Shown here: positions 25,329-34,784 of the stretch, one piece after another
How positions within the stretch are numbered: position 1 is the stretch's first letter
Layout: the number at the start of each line of letters is the position of its first letter
Source: an uncultured Clostridia bacterium
GTDB lineage: Bacteria; Bacillota; Clostridia; Oscillospirales; CAG-272
DNA: 64,000 nt
NCBI GenBank assembly: GCA_948466345.1
Contig: CAOKAC010000004.1
Coordinates: forward strand, 1 to 64,000
Direction of reading: 5' to 3'
Made by a program: the position numbers and the translations under genes
Notes under the pieces: model-generated
Told to the model about the DNA's origin: nothing
Seen by the model: only the letters and a program-made list of their open reading frames with translations
The model's database searches: none

Positions 25329-28300
25329 ATGTCTCAGAAACTTAGAAAAACGATGAGTGGTGTTATGGCCCTTTTACTTTTGCTTATGGCGCTTCTGCCT
25401 TTGGGATTGCAGGCTGCCGCTGTGGGCTTTAATGATATTGTTTCTGCAGCTATGGATATTATCCAGCAAAACGAAGGGGCGTATGGATCTGTCACAAAGG
25501 ATGACAATGGAGCGCTTAGTGTGGGATGGATCCAGTGGCACGGCAACCGTGCGTTAAGTTTGCTGCAGACTATTGTGGCGGCCAATACAACCCAGGCTAG
25601 AAATATTCTGGGCAATGCGCTGTATAATGAAATTACTACTACAAGCTCCTCAGGCTGGACGACACGAATTTTGAACAGTGACGAGGCCTCAAGAATTTCG
25701 ACCCTGCTGCAGACTGCAGAGGGGAAAAAGGCGCAGGATGATTTGGCTTTTTCCGATATTTCTACATATATATCCCGCACCATGGGATACGGAGTTACAA
25801 GTCCCAGCGCTCTGGTATATTTTGCTGATTTGGAGAATCAGTGCGGCGCCGGCGGCGCACGCCGTGTGATCAATGCTGCTGCGGCTTTGGTCGGCGGGAA
25901 CTACAGCGCTATCACCTTGGATGTAGCGCATCGGGCAGCTATGGCAGATTCTGTGGCCGGCAAGTATCAAGTTCGACGCAATAAGGTATATAATTATGCG
26001 CTTCTTCTGGGATGGGACACCTCTTCTATTACAGATGGATGTGAGATTTGGAAGGTAGAAGCAGGAACCACGCTGAATGTACGCAGCGGCCCCGGTACAT
26101 CTTTTCCCACGCAGGGTTCGGTTTCAGGCGGTACTTCGTTGTTTATTACCCAAAAAGTTCGTGTAAACGGCTCTACCTGGGGAGAATGCAATTTAGGCTG
26201 GGTGCACTTGGGATATTGTAACTATGTAAGCGGCAGCGTTCCTGCGCGGGTGTATTTTGACGCTGACGGTGGCAGCTTTGGATCTGCGAATGCAAGTACA
26301 AGATTCACCCATTATAATGAAATTCGCCAGGCCCACGCGCTGGTGGTTTATACTCCTCTTTATGGATCCAGTACGGGAACGAACATCCACGGAACAGAAG
26401 CGGCTGTAGACGTAAACGGAAAGATAATCAGTGTAACAGGGTATGGGCATGGCAATATGTCTATTCCCAAGCATGGTTTTGTTGTGTCAGGAAACGGCAA
26501 CATGTCTGACTGGCTTTATAACAATATTAGGGTGGGGGATTATATCTCCATGGATCCTGCAACAAAAACGATACGTATATATCGCTCCTATGAAGCGTAT
26601 TTGCAGGATGGTAAGTCGGTGATGCCGGGAAATAATGTGGGCACGCTGCCAACCCCTGTAAAATCGGGTTATGTATTTGACGGTTGGTATACAGCGAAAA
26701 CCGGCGGTACGCGGGTGAATGCCGACACAAAGTATACGGAAAGAGTTTGCACAACCTTGTATGCCCGGTGGAGAGAATATCAAAACTGCACGATAACTTA
26801 TAATACAAATGGAGGCGCTTTAAACGGTGCGCAGCAGCAGAATATTAATGGCGTGGATATTGGACGAGGTGAGAATTATCTAGTAGTGTTTACTAAGGGA
26901 AACACTACGGGGACGAATGTCTACGGTTCGGAGGCCATTGTAGAAGCGGACGGACGCGTCAGCGCCGTTACTCCATATGGTGTTGGAAACAGTAAAATTC
27001 CTGCAGGCGGATTTGTTTTATCCGGACATAACAATATGTCCTTCTGGATGACCAATTCGATTCGAGTTGGAAACTATATTACCTATGATGCAAATAAAAA
27101 GACGGTAACAATATGTGATTCTGCTGAAACATATGCCATTTTTAAAAAGCAGATTCGAGAGGGAAGCGCCATTGGTGTGCTGCCATCAGCTTCTCGTGAA
27201 CATTATACGTTTACGGGCTGGTATACGGCAGATGGCGCAAAGGCGACAGAGAATACCATAATGCCTGTGGGCGGACTGACGCTGACTGCTGCGTGGGAAA
27301 GAATACAGGCAACGCTTACTTTGGATCCGGGGGCCGGTTCCCTTGCTAAAATTCCAAAGGCGCAGAGAACGGCTACGTCTGTGAATACGGGGCGCCCGGA
27401 AAATGCAATGATTATCTACACACCAGCAAATGGTCAGTCTACGGGCACCAATATTCACGGAATTGAGTATGTAATAGACCAGTCCGGCAAGGTAATCCAG
27501 GCGCCTGGATATGGTGTGGGAAGTACGAGAATCCCCGCTGGATGTCAGGTTTTATCCGGACATGGAGACTCGGCCTGGTGGATGCAGGCAAATATTGCAC
27601 TGGGGGACTATGTCATTATAGATATGCAGACGTTGTCCGTTACGGTGTATACGCCTACTGAATATCACAAGACGAATACCATACGGGTCAATCATGGGGA
27701 ACGAATCGGAGCTTTACCGGTTCCAACGCTTACAGATATGGAGTTTGCAGGTTGGTATACGGCAGATGATGTTCTTATAACTTCTGAAACTATATCCAAT
27801 TTTAGCGGGAAGGTAACTTTGTATGCGCGCTATAGTGATCCTTTTTATCATCTAAGCTTTGATGGAGGGTCTGGAACAGGCGCACCGGGGTCGATAAACT
27901 TTAGAAAAGGAGAGTCGGTGATAATCCCAAGTACGGTACCGAATGGCGGATGCTATGCATTTCTTGGCTGGGCAACGAAAGCAGGCGGAACGGTTGCTTA
28001 TCGTCCGGGGGATACATACGCTGGAGGCAGTGCCGTGCTGTATGCCGTTTATGCCAAGGACCATGGATTTACCAAAACGTGCACCGCTGTATATACGGAG
28101 CTTGATAAAAACGGAGACTGCATATATACATATACTTGTGGTGTGTGTGGGTACGTGGGAACCTTTGTTCGGCCGGCGGGACAGGCCCTGACAGAGACTT
28201 CTATTTATGAAACCGTCAACGGAGATTATTTAACGGCGTATATCTCTTTTGGGAAGACGGTATCTCTATCGGGATTTGCTTATGTTTTGCAGTATGACCC

Positions 28301-28751
28301 CGGGCAGCTTTCTTTCTACAGCTATTCTTCCGATATTCCCGGTGTGCAGGTGGAACAATATGAGGCGGACGGCGTAGGATATATACGTCTGCAGTGTACC
28401 AGCTTGCCGGCGGAATCCTATATAAAGGTTTTCTTTACCGGCGCATCTGGAGGGGACCCAAATCACTATATGCGTGTGGCGCAGACGGAGGGAACAATGG
28501 CTGACGGGGTTCCGGGGGCTTTCCGACTTGCCGAGCATACGACAGTAATCGGTTCCTCTGTGCTAGGAGACGTGAACGGAGACGGTGAAACGACCATGAC
28601 GGATTTCATACTTTTGTCACGCGCTGTCGCCGGTAATGCAGTTCCGAGGTATCCGGATATCAACGGGGACGGTATTTTGTCTTCAGCAGACTTAGTTGTC
28701 CTTAAATATATTTTGTCGGGGCAGATTACGGCCGTATATCAGATTGCCTGA
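25329..28751 (+). CDS. Large secreted multidomain protein: lysozyme-like domain, SH3, repeats, cohesin-like domain, dockerin
   Basis: A 1140-aa exported protein with signal peptide (1-about 30, VMALLLLLMALLPLGLQAAA). Domains in order: a helical lysozyme/transglycosylase-like region (about 35-230; ENEGAYG-like QQNEGAYGSVT, SVGWIQWHGNRALSLL); bacterial SH3 (about 240-298; LNVRSGPGTSFPTQ); three copies of an 80-residue module (about 335-417, 514-595, 689-774; STGTNIHGTEAAVD, SGHG) alternating with GWYTA repeats of the InlB B-repeat type (about 446, 624, 802, 872); a cohesin-like beta domain (about 958-1050; LSGFAYVLQYDPGQLSFYSY); and a type I dockerin (about 1078-1136; GDVNGDGETTMTDF, DINGDGILSSADL). 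It is probably a surface or matrix protein acting on wall or glycan. No sortase motif. The module names are from recognition, not search. Confidence 0.82.
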   Translation: MSQKLRKTMSGVMALLLLLMALLPLGLQAAAVGFNDIVSAAMDIIQQNEGAYGSVTKDDNGALSVGWIQWHGNRALSLLQTIVAANTTQARNILGNALYNEITTTSSSGWTTRILNSDEASRISTLLQTAEGKKAQDDLAFSDISTYISRTMGYGVTSPSALVYFADLENQCGAGGARRVINAAAALVGGNYSAITLDVAHRAAMADSVAGKYQVRRNKVYNYALLLGWDTSSITDGCEIWKVEAGTTLNVRSGPGTSFPTQGSVSGGTSLFITQKVRVNGSTWGECNLGWVHLGYCNYVSGSVPARVYFDADGGSFGSANASTRFTHYNEIRQAHALVVYTPLYGSSTGTNIHGTEAAVDVNGKIISVTGYGHGNMSIPKHGFVVSGNGNMSDWLYNNIRVGDYISMDPATKTIRIYRSYEAYLQDGKSVMPGNNVGTLPTPVKSGYVFDGWYTAKTGGTRVNADTKYTERVCTTLYARWREYQNCTITYNTNGGALNGAQQQNINGVDIGRGENYLVVFTKGNTTGTNVYGSEAIVEADGRVSAVTPYGVGNSKIPAGGFVLSGHNNMSFWMTNSIRVGNYITYDANKKTVTICDSAETYAIFKKQIREGSAIGVLPSASREHYTFTGWYTADGAKATENTIMPVGGLTLTAAWERIQATLTLDPGAGSLAKIPKAQRTATSVNTGRPENAMIIYTPANGQSTGTNIHGIEYVIDQSGKVIQAPGYGVGSTRIPAGCQVLSGHGDSAWWMQANIALGDYVIIDMQTLSVTVYTPTEYHKTNTIRVNHGERIGALPVPTLTDMEFAGWYTADDVLITSETISNFSGKVTLYARYSDPFYHLSFDGGSGTGAPGSINFRKGESVIIPSTVPNGGCYAFLGWATKAGGTVAYRPGDTYAGGSAVLYAVYAKDHGFTKTCTAVYTELDKNGDCIYTYTCGVCGYVGTFVRPAGQALTETSIYETVNGDYLTAYISFGKTVSLSGFAYVLQYDPGQLSFYSYSSDIPGVQVEQYEADGVGYIRLQCTSLPAESYIKVFFTGASGGDPNHYMRVAQTEGTMADGVPGAFRLAEHTTVIGSSVLGDVNGDGETTMTDFILLSRAVAGNAVPRYPDINGDGILSSADLVVLKYILSGQITAVYQIA

Positions 28752-28774
28752 CAAGTTTACGGAGATAAGAAAAC

Positions 28775-29869
28775 ATGACGGACTATTCTATAACACTTCC
28801 TTCCTATACAGTGGGTGTGCAGGCGTATGAAGCAATTTCCGGCATATGCAGAAAATTAGGCCGGCAGGCGGTGATTATCGGCGGCCGGCGGGCCCTAGAT
28901 GCAGCAGAAGCGAAGATTCGTGTGGGGATGGGGGCAGATATTTTTGCCCCTCCGGCATTACTGTATGGCGGAGAAGCTTCCGAAGAAAATATTACCGCTT
29001 TGGCGGCAGCAAAGGAAGTGCAGGCGGCGGATATGATTTTCGCTGTGGGCGGCGGAAAGGCGTTGGATACCTGCAAAGCGTTGGCGCAGCAGATGGATAA
29101 GCCGGTTTTTGCGTTTCCTACCATCGCTTCCACTTGCGCCGCTACTACAGCTGTATCTATTCTATATCATCCGGACGGATCCTTTTCATGTCCATGCTTT
29201 TTGAAGCAGCCTCCAATGCATACTTTTATAGATACTTCCGTACTGACTGCCGCACCGGCGCGGTATATGTGGGCCGGCATGGGAGATACTTACGCCAAAT
29301 ATTACGAAAGCACTGTATCCGCCAGGGGAGAGATATTGTCTCATTATCATGCGCTGGGTATAGCGACTGCGCGGATGTGTGTAGATCCTATTTTGTGCTG
29401 GGGCGCGCAGGCTTTAGAGGATAACCGTGACGGACTGGCAACCGATCCGTTCGAGCAGGTGGCGCTGGCAATTATTGTGACCACGGGGATTGCATCGATT
29501 TTGCTTACGGCAGAGCATACGATAGATTATAATACCGGTCTTGCGCATGCCGTGTTTTATGCGCTTACCACGTACCCCCATATAGAAAAGAATCATCTCC
29601 ATGGGGAAGTGGTCGGTTTTGGTGTTTTGCTTTTGCTTCTTGCGGACGGGCAGAAAGAGGCTTTTGCTGCGCTACATCGGTTTATGAAATCAGTAGGGCT
29701 TCCTACATCTCCTAAGGAAATTCAGCTTACCCGAGAAGAGGTGCTGGACGTAATCCCGAAGGTATGCGCCATGCCGGATATTGCGCATAATCCCTATCAG
29801 ATTTCCGTACAGCTTTTGACGGATGCTTTTGAGAAGCTGGAAAAGTATAATACAACTGAAAAAATATAA
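28775..29869 (+). CDS. Iron-containing alcohol dehydrogenase, glycerol dehydrogenase-like
   Basis: A 364-aa member of the Fe-ADH/GldA/dehydroquinate-synthase-like superfamily. The nucleotide-binding GGGKALDTCKALA (about 91-103) and the metal-site region (MGDTYAKYYES; GLAHAVFYALTTYPHIEKNHLHGEVVGFG with two histidines) are present. GldA-like enzymes oxidise glycerol or reduce short keto compounds with NAD; the substrate here is uncertain. It lies 23 nt after the dockerin-protein gene with a GGAG site and is probably cotranscribed, though no functional link is obvious. Confidence 0.85.
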   Translation: MTDYSITLPSYTVGVQAYEAISGICRKLGRQAVIIGGRRALDAAEAKIRVGMGADIFAPPALLYGGEASEENITALAAAKEVQAADMIFAVGGGKALDTCKALAQQMDKPVFAFPTIASTCAATTAVSILYHPDGSFSCPCFLKQPPMHTFIDTSVLTAAPARYMWAGMGDTYAKYYESTVSARGEILSHYHALGIATARMCVDPILCWGAQALEDNRDGLATDPFEQVALAIIVTTGIASILLTAEHTIDYNTGLAHAVFYALTTYPHIEKNHLHGEVVGFGVLLLLLADGQKEAFAALHRFMKSVGLPTSPKEIQLTREEVLDVIPKVCAMPDIAHNPYQISVQLLTDAFEKLEKYNTTEKI

Positions 29870-29870
29870 T

Positions 29871-29905
29871 AAAAAAACTGCGGACATTTGTCCGCAGTTT
29901 TTTTG
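29871..29905 (+). terminator. Bidirectional terminator between convergent genes
   Basis: ACTGCGGAC pairs with GTCCGCAGT around an A/T loop, flanked by A7 and T7, so it can serve the dehydrogenase (+) and the permease (-). Confidence 0.92.
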
Positions 29906-29908
29906 TAT

Positions 29909-32020
29909 TTATGGACCATAGGCAATGGCGTCCCACTGCTCCGTTGCAAACTGTTTTGGCAGAGGAAAATAAACCAAATTACGACCTGTTCTCCACATTC
30001 CATTTATAAGAGTGCTGTAATCATAGTAAATGCTGATATACGTTTCAGCACAGGGCGTGCCTTCTGTATTTTCCAGTTGTGTGCCTAGCTGATACATCAT
30101 TTGCGCAACTTGTTGCTGACTTATTTGTGGGTTTGTCCAATCTGTAAAATCGATGTACCGGGTTTCACGCTGACCGGATTCTGTGACGTAACTGTATTCT
30201 GCTATAATTGTATGGTATCCGGATGCAGCATCAAGCTTGCGCTCCCCTTTCAGCAATTGAATAGCTTCTTTGGCAGCGGCGCCGCTGCCGTTGTAATTTT
30301 CCTTTATAAGCAGAGACAGCGTTTTCGGCGTCACATCATAGGAGAGGGGAATCGTTGCCTTTGTCAGTCCTTGTGTGCTGCTTTCTGTTGCATAAGAAAT
30401 AAGCGCCTCGTATGACAGATTGGTGTTAATAAACTGATACCATGCTTCGAATCCGGCAGTATGAATTTCTTCCTGCAGGCAATCGAGAATAGCATTCCAG
30501 TTCCATTCCGTCTGATCTGTGATAAATTCATGAGATCCAAGCTGTACATTTTCTGTTCCGGACAGTGCCGGCGGAATGGACAAATATTTTTCTCTGTATT
30601 CCGGCAGTTGAGATAGCTGGTCCAGCAGACTATTCATTGTTTTCCTTGAAAGAAAGATTCGTCGATACCGAGTAATAGCGCCGGTCTTGATTGCCACGAC
30701 CCGATTTATGCTTTCAAAATAGGGCGTGTCGCGATCAAATTTTTCCATGTTTTCATTTAAGACATTTGCGACGATAGATAAAATTTCGGGGTCATCAATG
30801 GATATATTCTGCACTTGCCGTTCACAGTAATTGCCGACAGTATTCCAGGAATCTCCATATGGGATAAAATAATCATCGATCATAAACTGTACACTGGTAA
30901 TTTCGTCAGCCTGCGGACGAAAAGAGGCGGAAAATGAGGTAATAGTGCTTACTGTGCCCACAAAGGCTAGATTCAGCAGCACAACGATTCCTAGGGAGGG
31001 AACAATCTTTAAAAGATTTTTCCAGCTTCGGGTGGAAAGCAGTTCGTAAATAAAATATATAAGCACTGCGAGAATGTAAAAAAAGACAGCCAGCGATAAA
31101 TTTTCTCTTCCTGTAAGCAGCATACAGGTTGCTATAAAGGAAAATGTCAAGGTAAGTGAAATTCGGATTCCTGCTTGTATGCTGCGCCGGGGTGCGCTTT
31201 TCGCCGCGGTCTCACTTTTCCGACGAACAAACAGTATAGCGGCAAGTGTGCCCATAACTAGAGCAACCAGAAGAGAATACAAATCACAGGCCAGATTGTT
31301 TTGCAAGGGAGAGATAGCTTCAGAGCCAAGCCGTGCGACTGCGGCCAGATAGTCTACCAGTATATTATATTTTGTGGATAAAATTGCCATAAAGTATTCT
31401 TCTACCACAAAGGAAAGTTTGGCTGTGATCGTATTTACAAGCAGGATAATGATAAAGCGGGGTAAAAAAAGGATCAATCCGGAAGCAGTGACATTTGCTA
31501 GCAGGGTTCCTGTAAAGCTGCATCCAAGAAGTACTGCCGACACAGTCATCAGCGTCATCACTGTCATACTCAGCAATATGTCGGCAAAACCAGCATAGGA
31601 AATCACATATACTGCACGAAATATCAAATGCATCAGTAAGCTTACGCCGCCGGAGAGAATCAAAATGGAAAATATCCACGTAAGAATCGAGGCGGTGTAG
31701 CTGAGAAAAATACAAATTCTTGTATAAGGCAGTGCGTGGTAAAAATCAGCATATTTACGCTTATTGAATCCGGAAAATACGATCAGCGCCATAATGGGGG
31801 CGGCAACAATTGGCAGAGCCATTAACGGTTCCATCAGACTGCTGAAGCTAACCGCCAGCGGGTACTGGACATTTTCTACATAATGTAAATAGTCTATATA
31901 TTCCAAAATGGGAACGGCGACGAGAAACACCAAATACAGGCTTAACACAATAAAGCCGAACATCCGCAGCTGCCGTATGCCTTCTGTATATATACCGCCA
32001 CAAAACCATTTCTTTTTCAT
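29909..32020 (-). CDS. ABC transporter permease with extracellular domain (ABC-2 type, DUF6449-like)
   Basis: A 703-aa membrane protein. It has about six to eight membrane segments in the first 290 residues (FIVLSLYLVFLVAVPILEYI; PIVAAPIMALIVFSGFNKRK), two more at about 285-360, and then a soluble C-terminal domain of about 340 residues. It belongs with the GntR-ABC-permease operons of clostridia. It follows the ATPase gene by 46 nt. The cargo is unknown; such systems often answer cell-envelope stress or peptides. AAAGGGG precedes the ATG. Confidence 0.8.
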   Translation of the reverse strand: MKKKWFCGGIYTEGIRQLRMFGFIVLSLYLVFLVAVPILEYIDYLHYVENVQYPLAVSFSSLMEPLMALPIVAAPIMALIVFSGFNKRKYADFYHALPYTRICIFLSYTASILTWIFSILILSGGVSLLMHLIFRAVYVISYAGFADILLSMTVMTLMTVSAVLLGCSFTGTLLANVTASGLILFLPRFIIILLVNTITAKLSFVVEEYFMAILSTKYNILVDYLAAVARLGSEAISPLQNNLACDLYSLLVALVMGTLAAILFVRRKSETAAKSAPRRSIQAGIRISLTLTFSFIATCMLLTGRENLSLAVFFYILAVLIYFIYELLSTRSWKNLLKIVPSLGIVVLLNLAFVGTVSTITSFSASFRPQADEITSVQFMIDDYFIPYGDSWNTVGNYCERQVQNISIDDPEILSIVANVLNENMEKFDRDTPYFESINRVVAIKTGAITRYRRIFLSRKTMNSLLDQLSQLPEYREKYLSIPPALSGTENVQLGSHEFITDQTEWNWNAILDCLQEEIHTAGFEAWYQFINTNLSYEALISYATESSTQGLTKATIPLSYDVTPKTLSLLIKENYNGSGAAAKEAIQLLKGERKLDAASGYHTIIAEYSYVTESGQRETRYIDFTDWTNPQISQQQVAQMMYQLGTQLENTEGTPCAETYISIYYDYSTLINGMWRTGRNLVYFPLPKQFATEQWDAIAYGP

Positions 32021-32066
32021 CGTTTATACCCCTTTCCATACATTTCACGGTAATTTAGTAGAAGCG

Positions 32067-32960
32067 TCAATCTAGATGAAAGGTATACCCAAGGGCCTCC
32101 ATTTCATATGTGAATACCTCTTCCAGAGAGAGGGGAAGGGCTTCCAGCAGCGCCGGTTCCATGGCACGCAGCATTTCCAATGTTTCTTCTCGACTGCCCC
32201 GTACAATTAAATTTGCAACGGAGCCGTGCTTGGAGAAATGCACCAGGTCCAGGCAGTCAAATTTTGATTGATCGTATGCTTCATGAAAGGCGATTTGAAT
32301 TTTAAACTGAGAAGTTTTCAGCTGTTGAATATCACTTTCAAGGACTAGACCACCCCGATGCAGCAGCGCCAGCTGATCACAGGTGTCCTCTAATTCTCGC
32401 AGAGAATGGGAAGTAATGATAGCCGTCGCACCTCGATCCAACACATCCTGACAGATTAATCCCTTAATATAACTGCGTACAACAGGGTCCATCCCATCAA
32501 AGGTTTCATCAAAGAAAATATATTTGGGACAGACAGCCAATGTTAAAATTGTAATTGCCTGCCGCCGCATGCCCTTGGAAAAGGTGTTGATGCTTTTGCC
32601 GCGGTCTAGTCCCAGTTCCTTGGCCAGTTTCGCGTATTTTTCCCAATGGAAACATGGGTATAGGGACTGATACAAAGCCGCCATACGATCCATATTGGCG
32701 CCGTTTATATAATACAAGTCATCGGGTATAAAGGCAATTTGGCCTTTCGATACAGGATTTTCATATATTGACTTGCCATCCATCGTTACAGATCCGCTGT
32801 CGGCCTTATAAACTCCGCAAAGCACACGCAAAAAGGTGGACTTCCCCGCTCCGTTTGAACCTACGAGTCCATATATACAGCCGTCCTCAATGGTACACGA
32901 TATATTTTTCAACGCTGTATAGGTCTCAAATTTTTTTGTGAGATTTTCTACTTGGATCAT
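32067..32960 (-). CDS. ABC transporter ATP-binding protein
   Basis: A 297-aa ATPase: Walker A GSNGAGKST, Q-loop region at IAFIPDDL, signature FSKGMRRQ, Walker B YIFFDETFDGMD and switch His in ITSHSLRELEDT. The C-terminal 80 residues form the usual YtrB/BcrA-type extension. The signature is degenerate (FSKGM for LSGGQ), as in other GntR-linked ABC-2 systems. Second gene of the GntR operon. Confidence 0.93.
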   Translation of the reverse strand: MIQVENLTKKFETYTALKNISCTIEDGCIYGLVGSNGAGKSTFLRVLCGVYKADSGSVTMDGKSIYENPVSKGQIAFIPDDLYYINGANMDRMAALYQSLYPCFHWEKYAKLAKELGLDRGKSINTFSKGMRRQAITILTLAVCPKYIFFDETFDGMDPVVRSYIKGLICQDVLDRGATAIITSHSLRELEDTCDQLALLHRGGLVLESDIQQLKTSQFKIQIAFHEAYDQSKFDCLDLVHFSKHGSVANLIVRGSREETLEMLRAMEPALLEALPLSLEEVFTYEMEALGYTFHLD

Positions 32961-33028
32961 GACTTACCATACCTTTCCTAAACAATTGAAAGATAGTCTG
33001 CGCTTTATGTGCATTTGGGGAAGCAAGG

Positions 33029-33406
33029 TCATTTTTGCCGGCCCCCCTGGATTGCATTTTCTACAGCATCGTTCAATTCTTTTCTGGTAACCCCGGCCGC
33101 CCAGAGTTCTGCCACAAGCTCCTCTAAAAGCAGCAGCTTTTTTCTGCTGTTGGCACGCAGTGTTTCTAAGGCTTTTTCCGTGACAAAACATCCTCTGCCA
33201 GGGACAGTGGAGATAATTCCGCGCAGATCCAGTTCGCCATACGCCTTTTGAATTGTATTTGGATTGACAGACAACTCTATAGAGAGGCTTCGCACAGAGG
33301 GAAGCTGGTCACCGGAATGGAGAATTCCGCCCAAAATAAATTTTTCCGCCTGAGAAATAATTTGTTCATACACTGGTGTTCTGGACATAGCATCTATTTG
33401 GAACAT
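33029..33406 (-). CDS. GntR family transcriptional regulator (YtrA type)
   Basis: A 125-aa repressor: N-terminal winged helix-turn-helix (PVYEQIISQAEKFIL, GDQLPSVRSLSIELSVNPNT, IQKAYGELDLRGII) and a short two-helix tail, the YtrA subfamily layout. The ATG at 33406 follows AAAGGAGC; the frame is open further up without need. A perfect palindrome just downstream of its promoter is the likely autorepression operator. Genes downstream are the ABC ATPase and permease. Confidence 0.93.
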   Translation of the reverse strand: MFQIDAMSRTPVYEQIISQAEKFILGGILHSGDQLPSVRSLSIELSVNPNTIQKAYGELDLRGIISTVPGRGCFVTEKALETLRANSRKKLLLLEELVAELWAAGVTRKELNDAVENAIQGGRQK

Positions 33407-33454
33407 ACAGGCTGCTCCTTTCTGCGTAGTTGGACTGTTTTCACAGCACTGTAC

Positions 33455-33474
33455 CATCTGTAATAGTACAGATG
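33455..33474. promoter_or_regulatory. Palindromic operator for the GntR regulator
   Basis: CATCTGTA-ATAG-TACAGATG, a perfect 8-4-8 inverted repeat at the expected transcription start of the gntR promoter. Confidence 0.75.
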
Positions 33475-33475
33475 A

Positions 33476-33504
33476 ATTTTACAGGAGTTTTTGCAGAAAG
33501 TCAA
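33476..33504 (-). promoter_or_regulatory. Promoter of the gntR-ABC operon
   Basis: On the minus strand TTGACT (33504-33499), 17 bp, TAAAAT (33481-33476), directly next to the palindrome. Confidence 0.85.
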
Positions 33505-33590
33505 GGCCTTTTTGTTATTTTCCTTAAATTTTAATCTGTATTGATGTGGACAGGGCGTGTTTATATATAGTAGGAGTAACGCTCAAATTA

Positions 33591-33624
33591 CAAAAAACAA
33601 AAGTCTCCCCATCCGGGGAGACTT
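33591..33624 (-). terminator. Terminator after the membrane-protein gene
   Basis: AAGTCTCCCC pairs with GGGGAGACTT around ATCC, followed on the minus strand by TTTTGTTTTTTG. The stem overlaps the stop codon at 33623. Confidence 0.9.
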
Positions 33625-34153
33625 ATTTTAGCCCTTTGATTTTCAGTCGCTTGCGCAGGCGCAGTACATATACGGAAATAAAGGAGGTGAGGGCGATATC
33701 ATAAATGACAAAAAAGACATTTCCCGCAGCAAAGATTACTGGCCATGAGGCAGAGAGAAAATCCTGCGAGTGCAGCACGAACATAGCCAGCAGAATGCAT
33801 ACTGTCAAGGCGCTATTAAAATAAAGAAGCTTCAGCGCCCAAGAGACAATTTTTCCAAACCGTTCAAACAAGGATTTGATAATGGGATACAGTGCACCCA
33901 GTACCAAATATTCCAAAGCTACAAATTTGTCCGGCAGCAGAAGGAGACACAGTATGCTTGTCACCGCACCGGTGAGCCAAGGATAAAGTCCGCCGATTTC
34001 CAACACTACAAACGCGATTCCAAGGGCGCCAACGATTACTGCGCACAAGTCAAAGATGCCGCTGAGCGCACCTATATACAGTACTGCCAAACTAAGTCCG
34101 GACAAAATGGCGCACAGTGCGATTCGTTTTGTCTGCTTATGACTACTTCCCAT
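33623..34153 (-). CDS. Predicted multi-pass membrane protein, ECF S-component-like
   Basis: A 176-aa protein with five or six membrane segments (IALCAILSGLSLAVLYIGAL, VIVGALGIAFVVLEIGGL and others) and a basic C-terminus (RLRKRLKIKGLK). The compact hydrophobic layout and the N-terminal AILSGL segment resemble S-components of ECF vitamin transporters, but no substrate motif is recognised. The ATG at 34153 has AGGAGG; the longer frame upstream is a shadow of the J-domain gene. Last gene of the DUF5685/J-domain cassette. Confidence 0.7.
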   Translation of the reverse strand: MGSSHKQTKRIALCAILSGLSLAVLYIGALSGIFDLCAVIVGALGIAFVVLEIGGLYPWLTGAVTSILCLLLLPDKFVALEYLVLGALYPIIKSLFERFGKIVSWALKLLYFNSALTVCILLAMFVLHSQDFLSASWPVIFAAGNVFFVIYDIALTSFISVYVLRLRKRLKIKGLK

Positions 34154-34166
34154 ATCGGCCTCCTGC

Positions 34167-34784
34167 CTAACAGCAGCGGATACAGTCGCCGCCCATACAT
34201 TCGCAGCAGGAATCCAGGCACCATAGTGTTGTGCAAATCGAACACAAATCGGTGTCTCCTGTATTTCTGGTGTTGTATGCGCCGCCAAATCCGCCTGCCC
34301 GTCCAGCCATCTGTGCCCGGACATTGTGATATTCCGTATTGTTGGGATCCATATAACAGGCAGTTTCAATAAATCTTTGGGCGTCGTAGAAATGTCCGCG
34401 CTGTGCCAGCACACATCCTTTCAAGAAGTTCCATTCTGCGTTGCGATCTGCTACAGATAAGGAATCCAATCGCATTTCCGCTTCGGAGTACCGGCGCTGA
34501 TTAATGAGATTTCGAATTTCTACATACCGGCTGTCCGTAGTGGTACCACTGCCGTAGTTAGTGTTGTTATAGGAAGAAGAGCTGCTGCCCTTCCCGGAAC
34601 GCTCTGTTTGAATTTGATCATACGCTTCATTGATCTCCTTCATTTTTTCTTCAGCCAGTTCAGCTAGATTCGTATCGGTATAATTGTCCGGATGATACTT
34701 GCGGGCAAGCTCCCTGTATACTTTTTTGATTTCATCGTCTGTTGCGTCGCGGGAGACGCCCAGGACCTTATAGGGGTCTGTCAT
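34167..34784 (-). CDS. J-domain protein with cysteine-rich tail
   Basis: A 205-aa protein. The N-terminal J domain (1-65; [20 protein letters not shown], then ARKYHPDNY with the HPD triad) would stimulate a DnaK. A Ser/Gly/Asn linker follows, then a TPR-like helical segment (about 95-150; [33 protein letters not shown]), and a C-terminal tail with nine cysteines in the last 24 residues ([20 protein letters not shown] then CIRCC), likely metal-binding. It is not a standard DnaJ: no G/F-zinc-finger-CTD layout. Its ATG overlaps the stop of the DUF5685 gene. Confidence 0.85.
   Translation of the reverse strand: MTDPYKVLGVSRDATDDEIKKVYRELARKYHPDNYTDTNLAELAEEKMKEINEAYDQIQTERSGKGSSSSSYNNTNYGSGTTTDSRYVEIRNLINQRRYSEAEMRLDSLSVADRNAEWNFLKGCVLAQRGHFYDAQRFIETACYMDPNNTEYHNVRAQMAGRAGGFGGAYNTRNTGDTDLCSICTTLWCLDSCCECMGGDCIRCC

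Noticed and set aside
25329-26050. Prophage endolysin
   Set aside because: The lysozyme-like domain is part of a large exported repeat/dockerin protein with a host-type promoter, and no phage genes are nearby.
25329-28751. CRISPR or DNA repeat array
   Set aside because: The repeats in this gene are diverged protein modules, not short identical DNA repeats; no CRISPR-like spacing was seen anywhere in the window.
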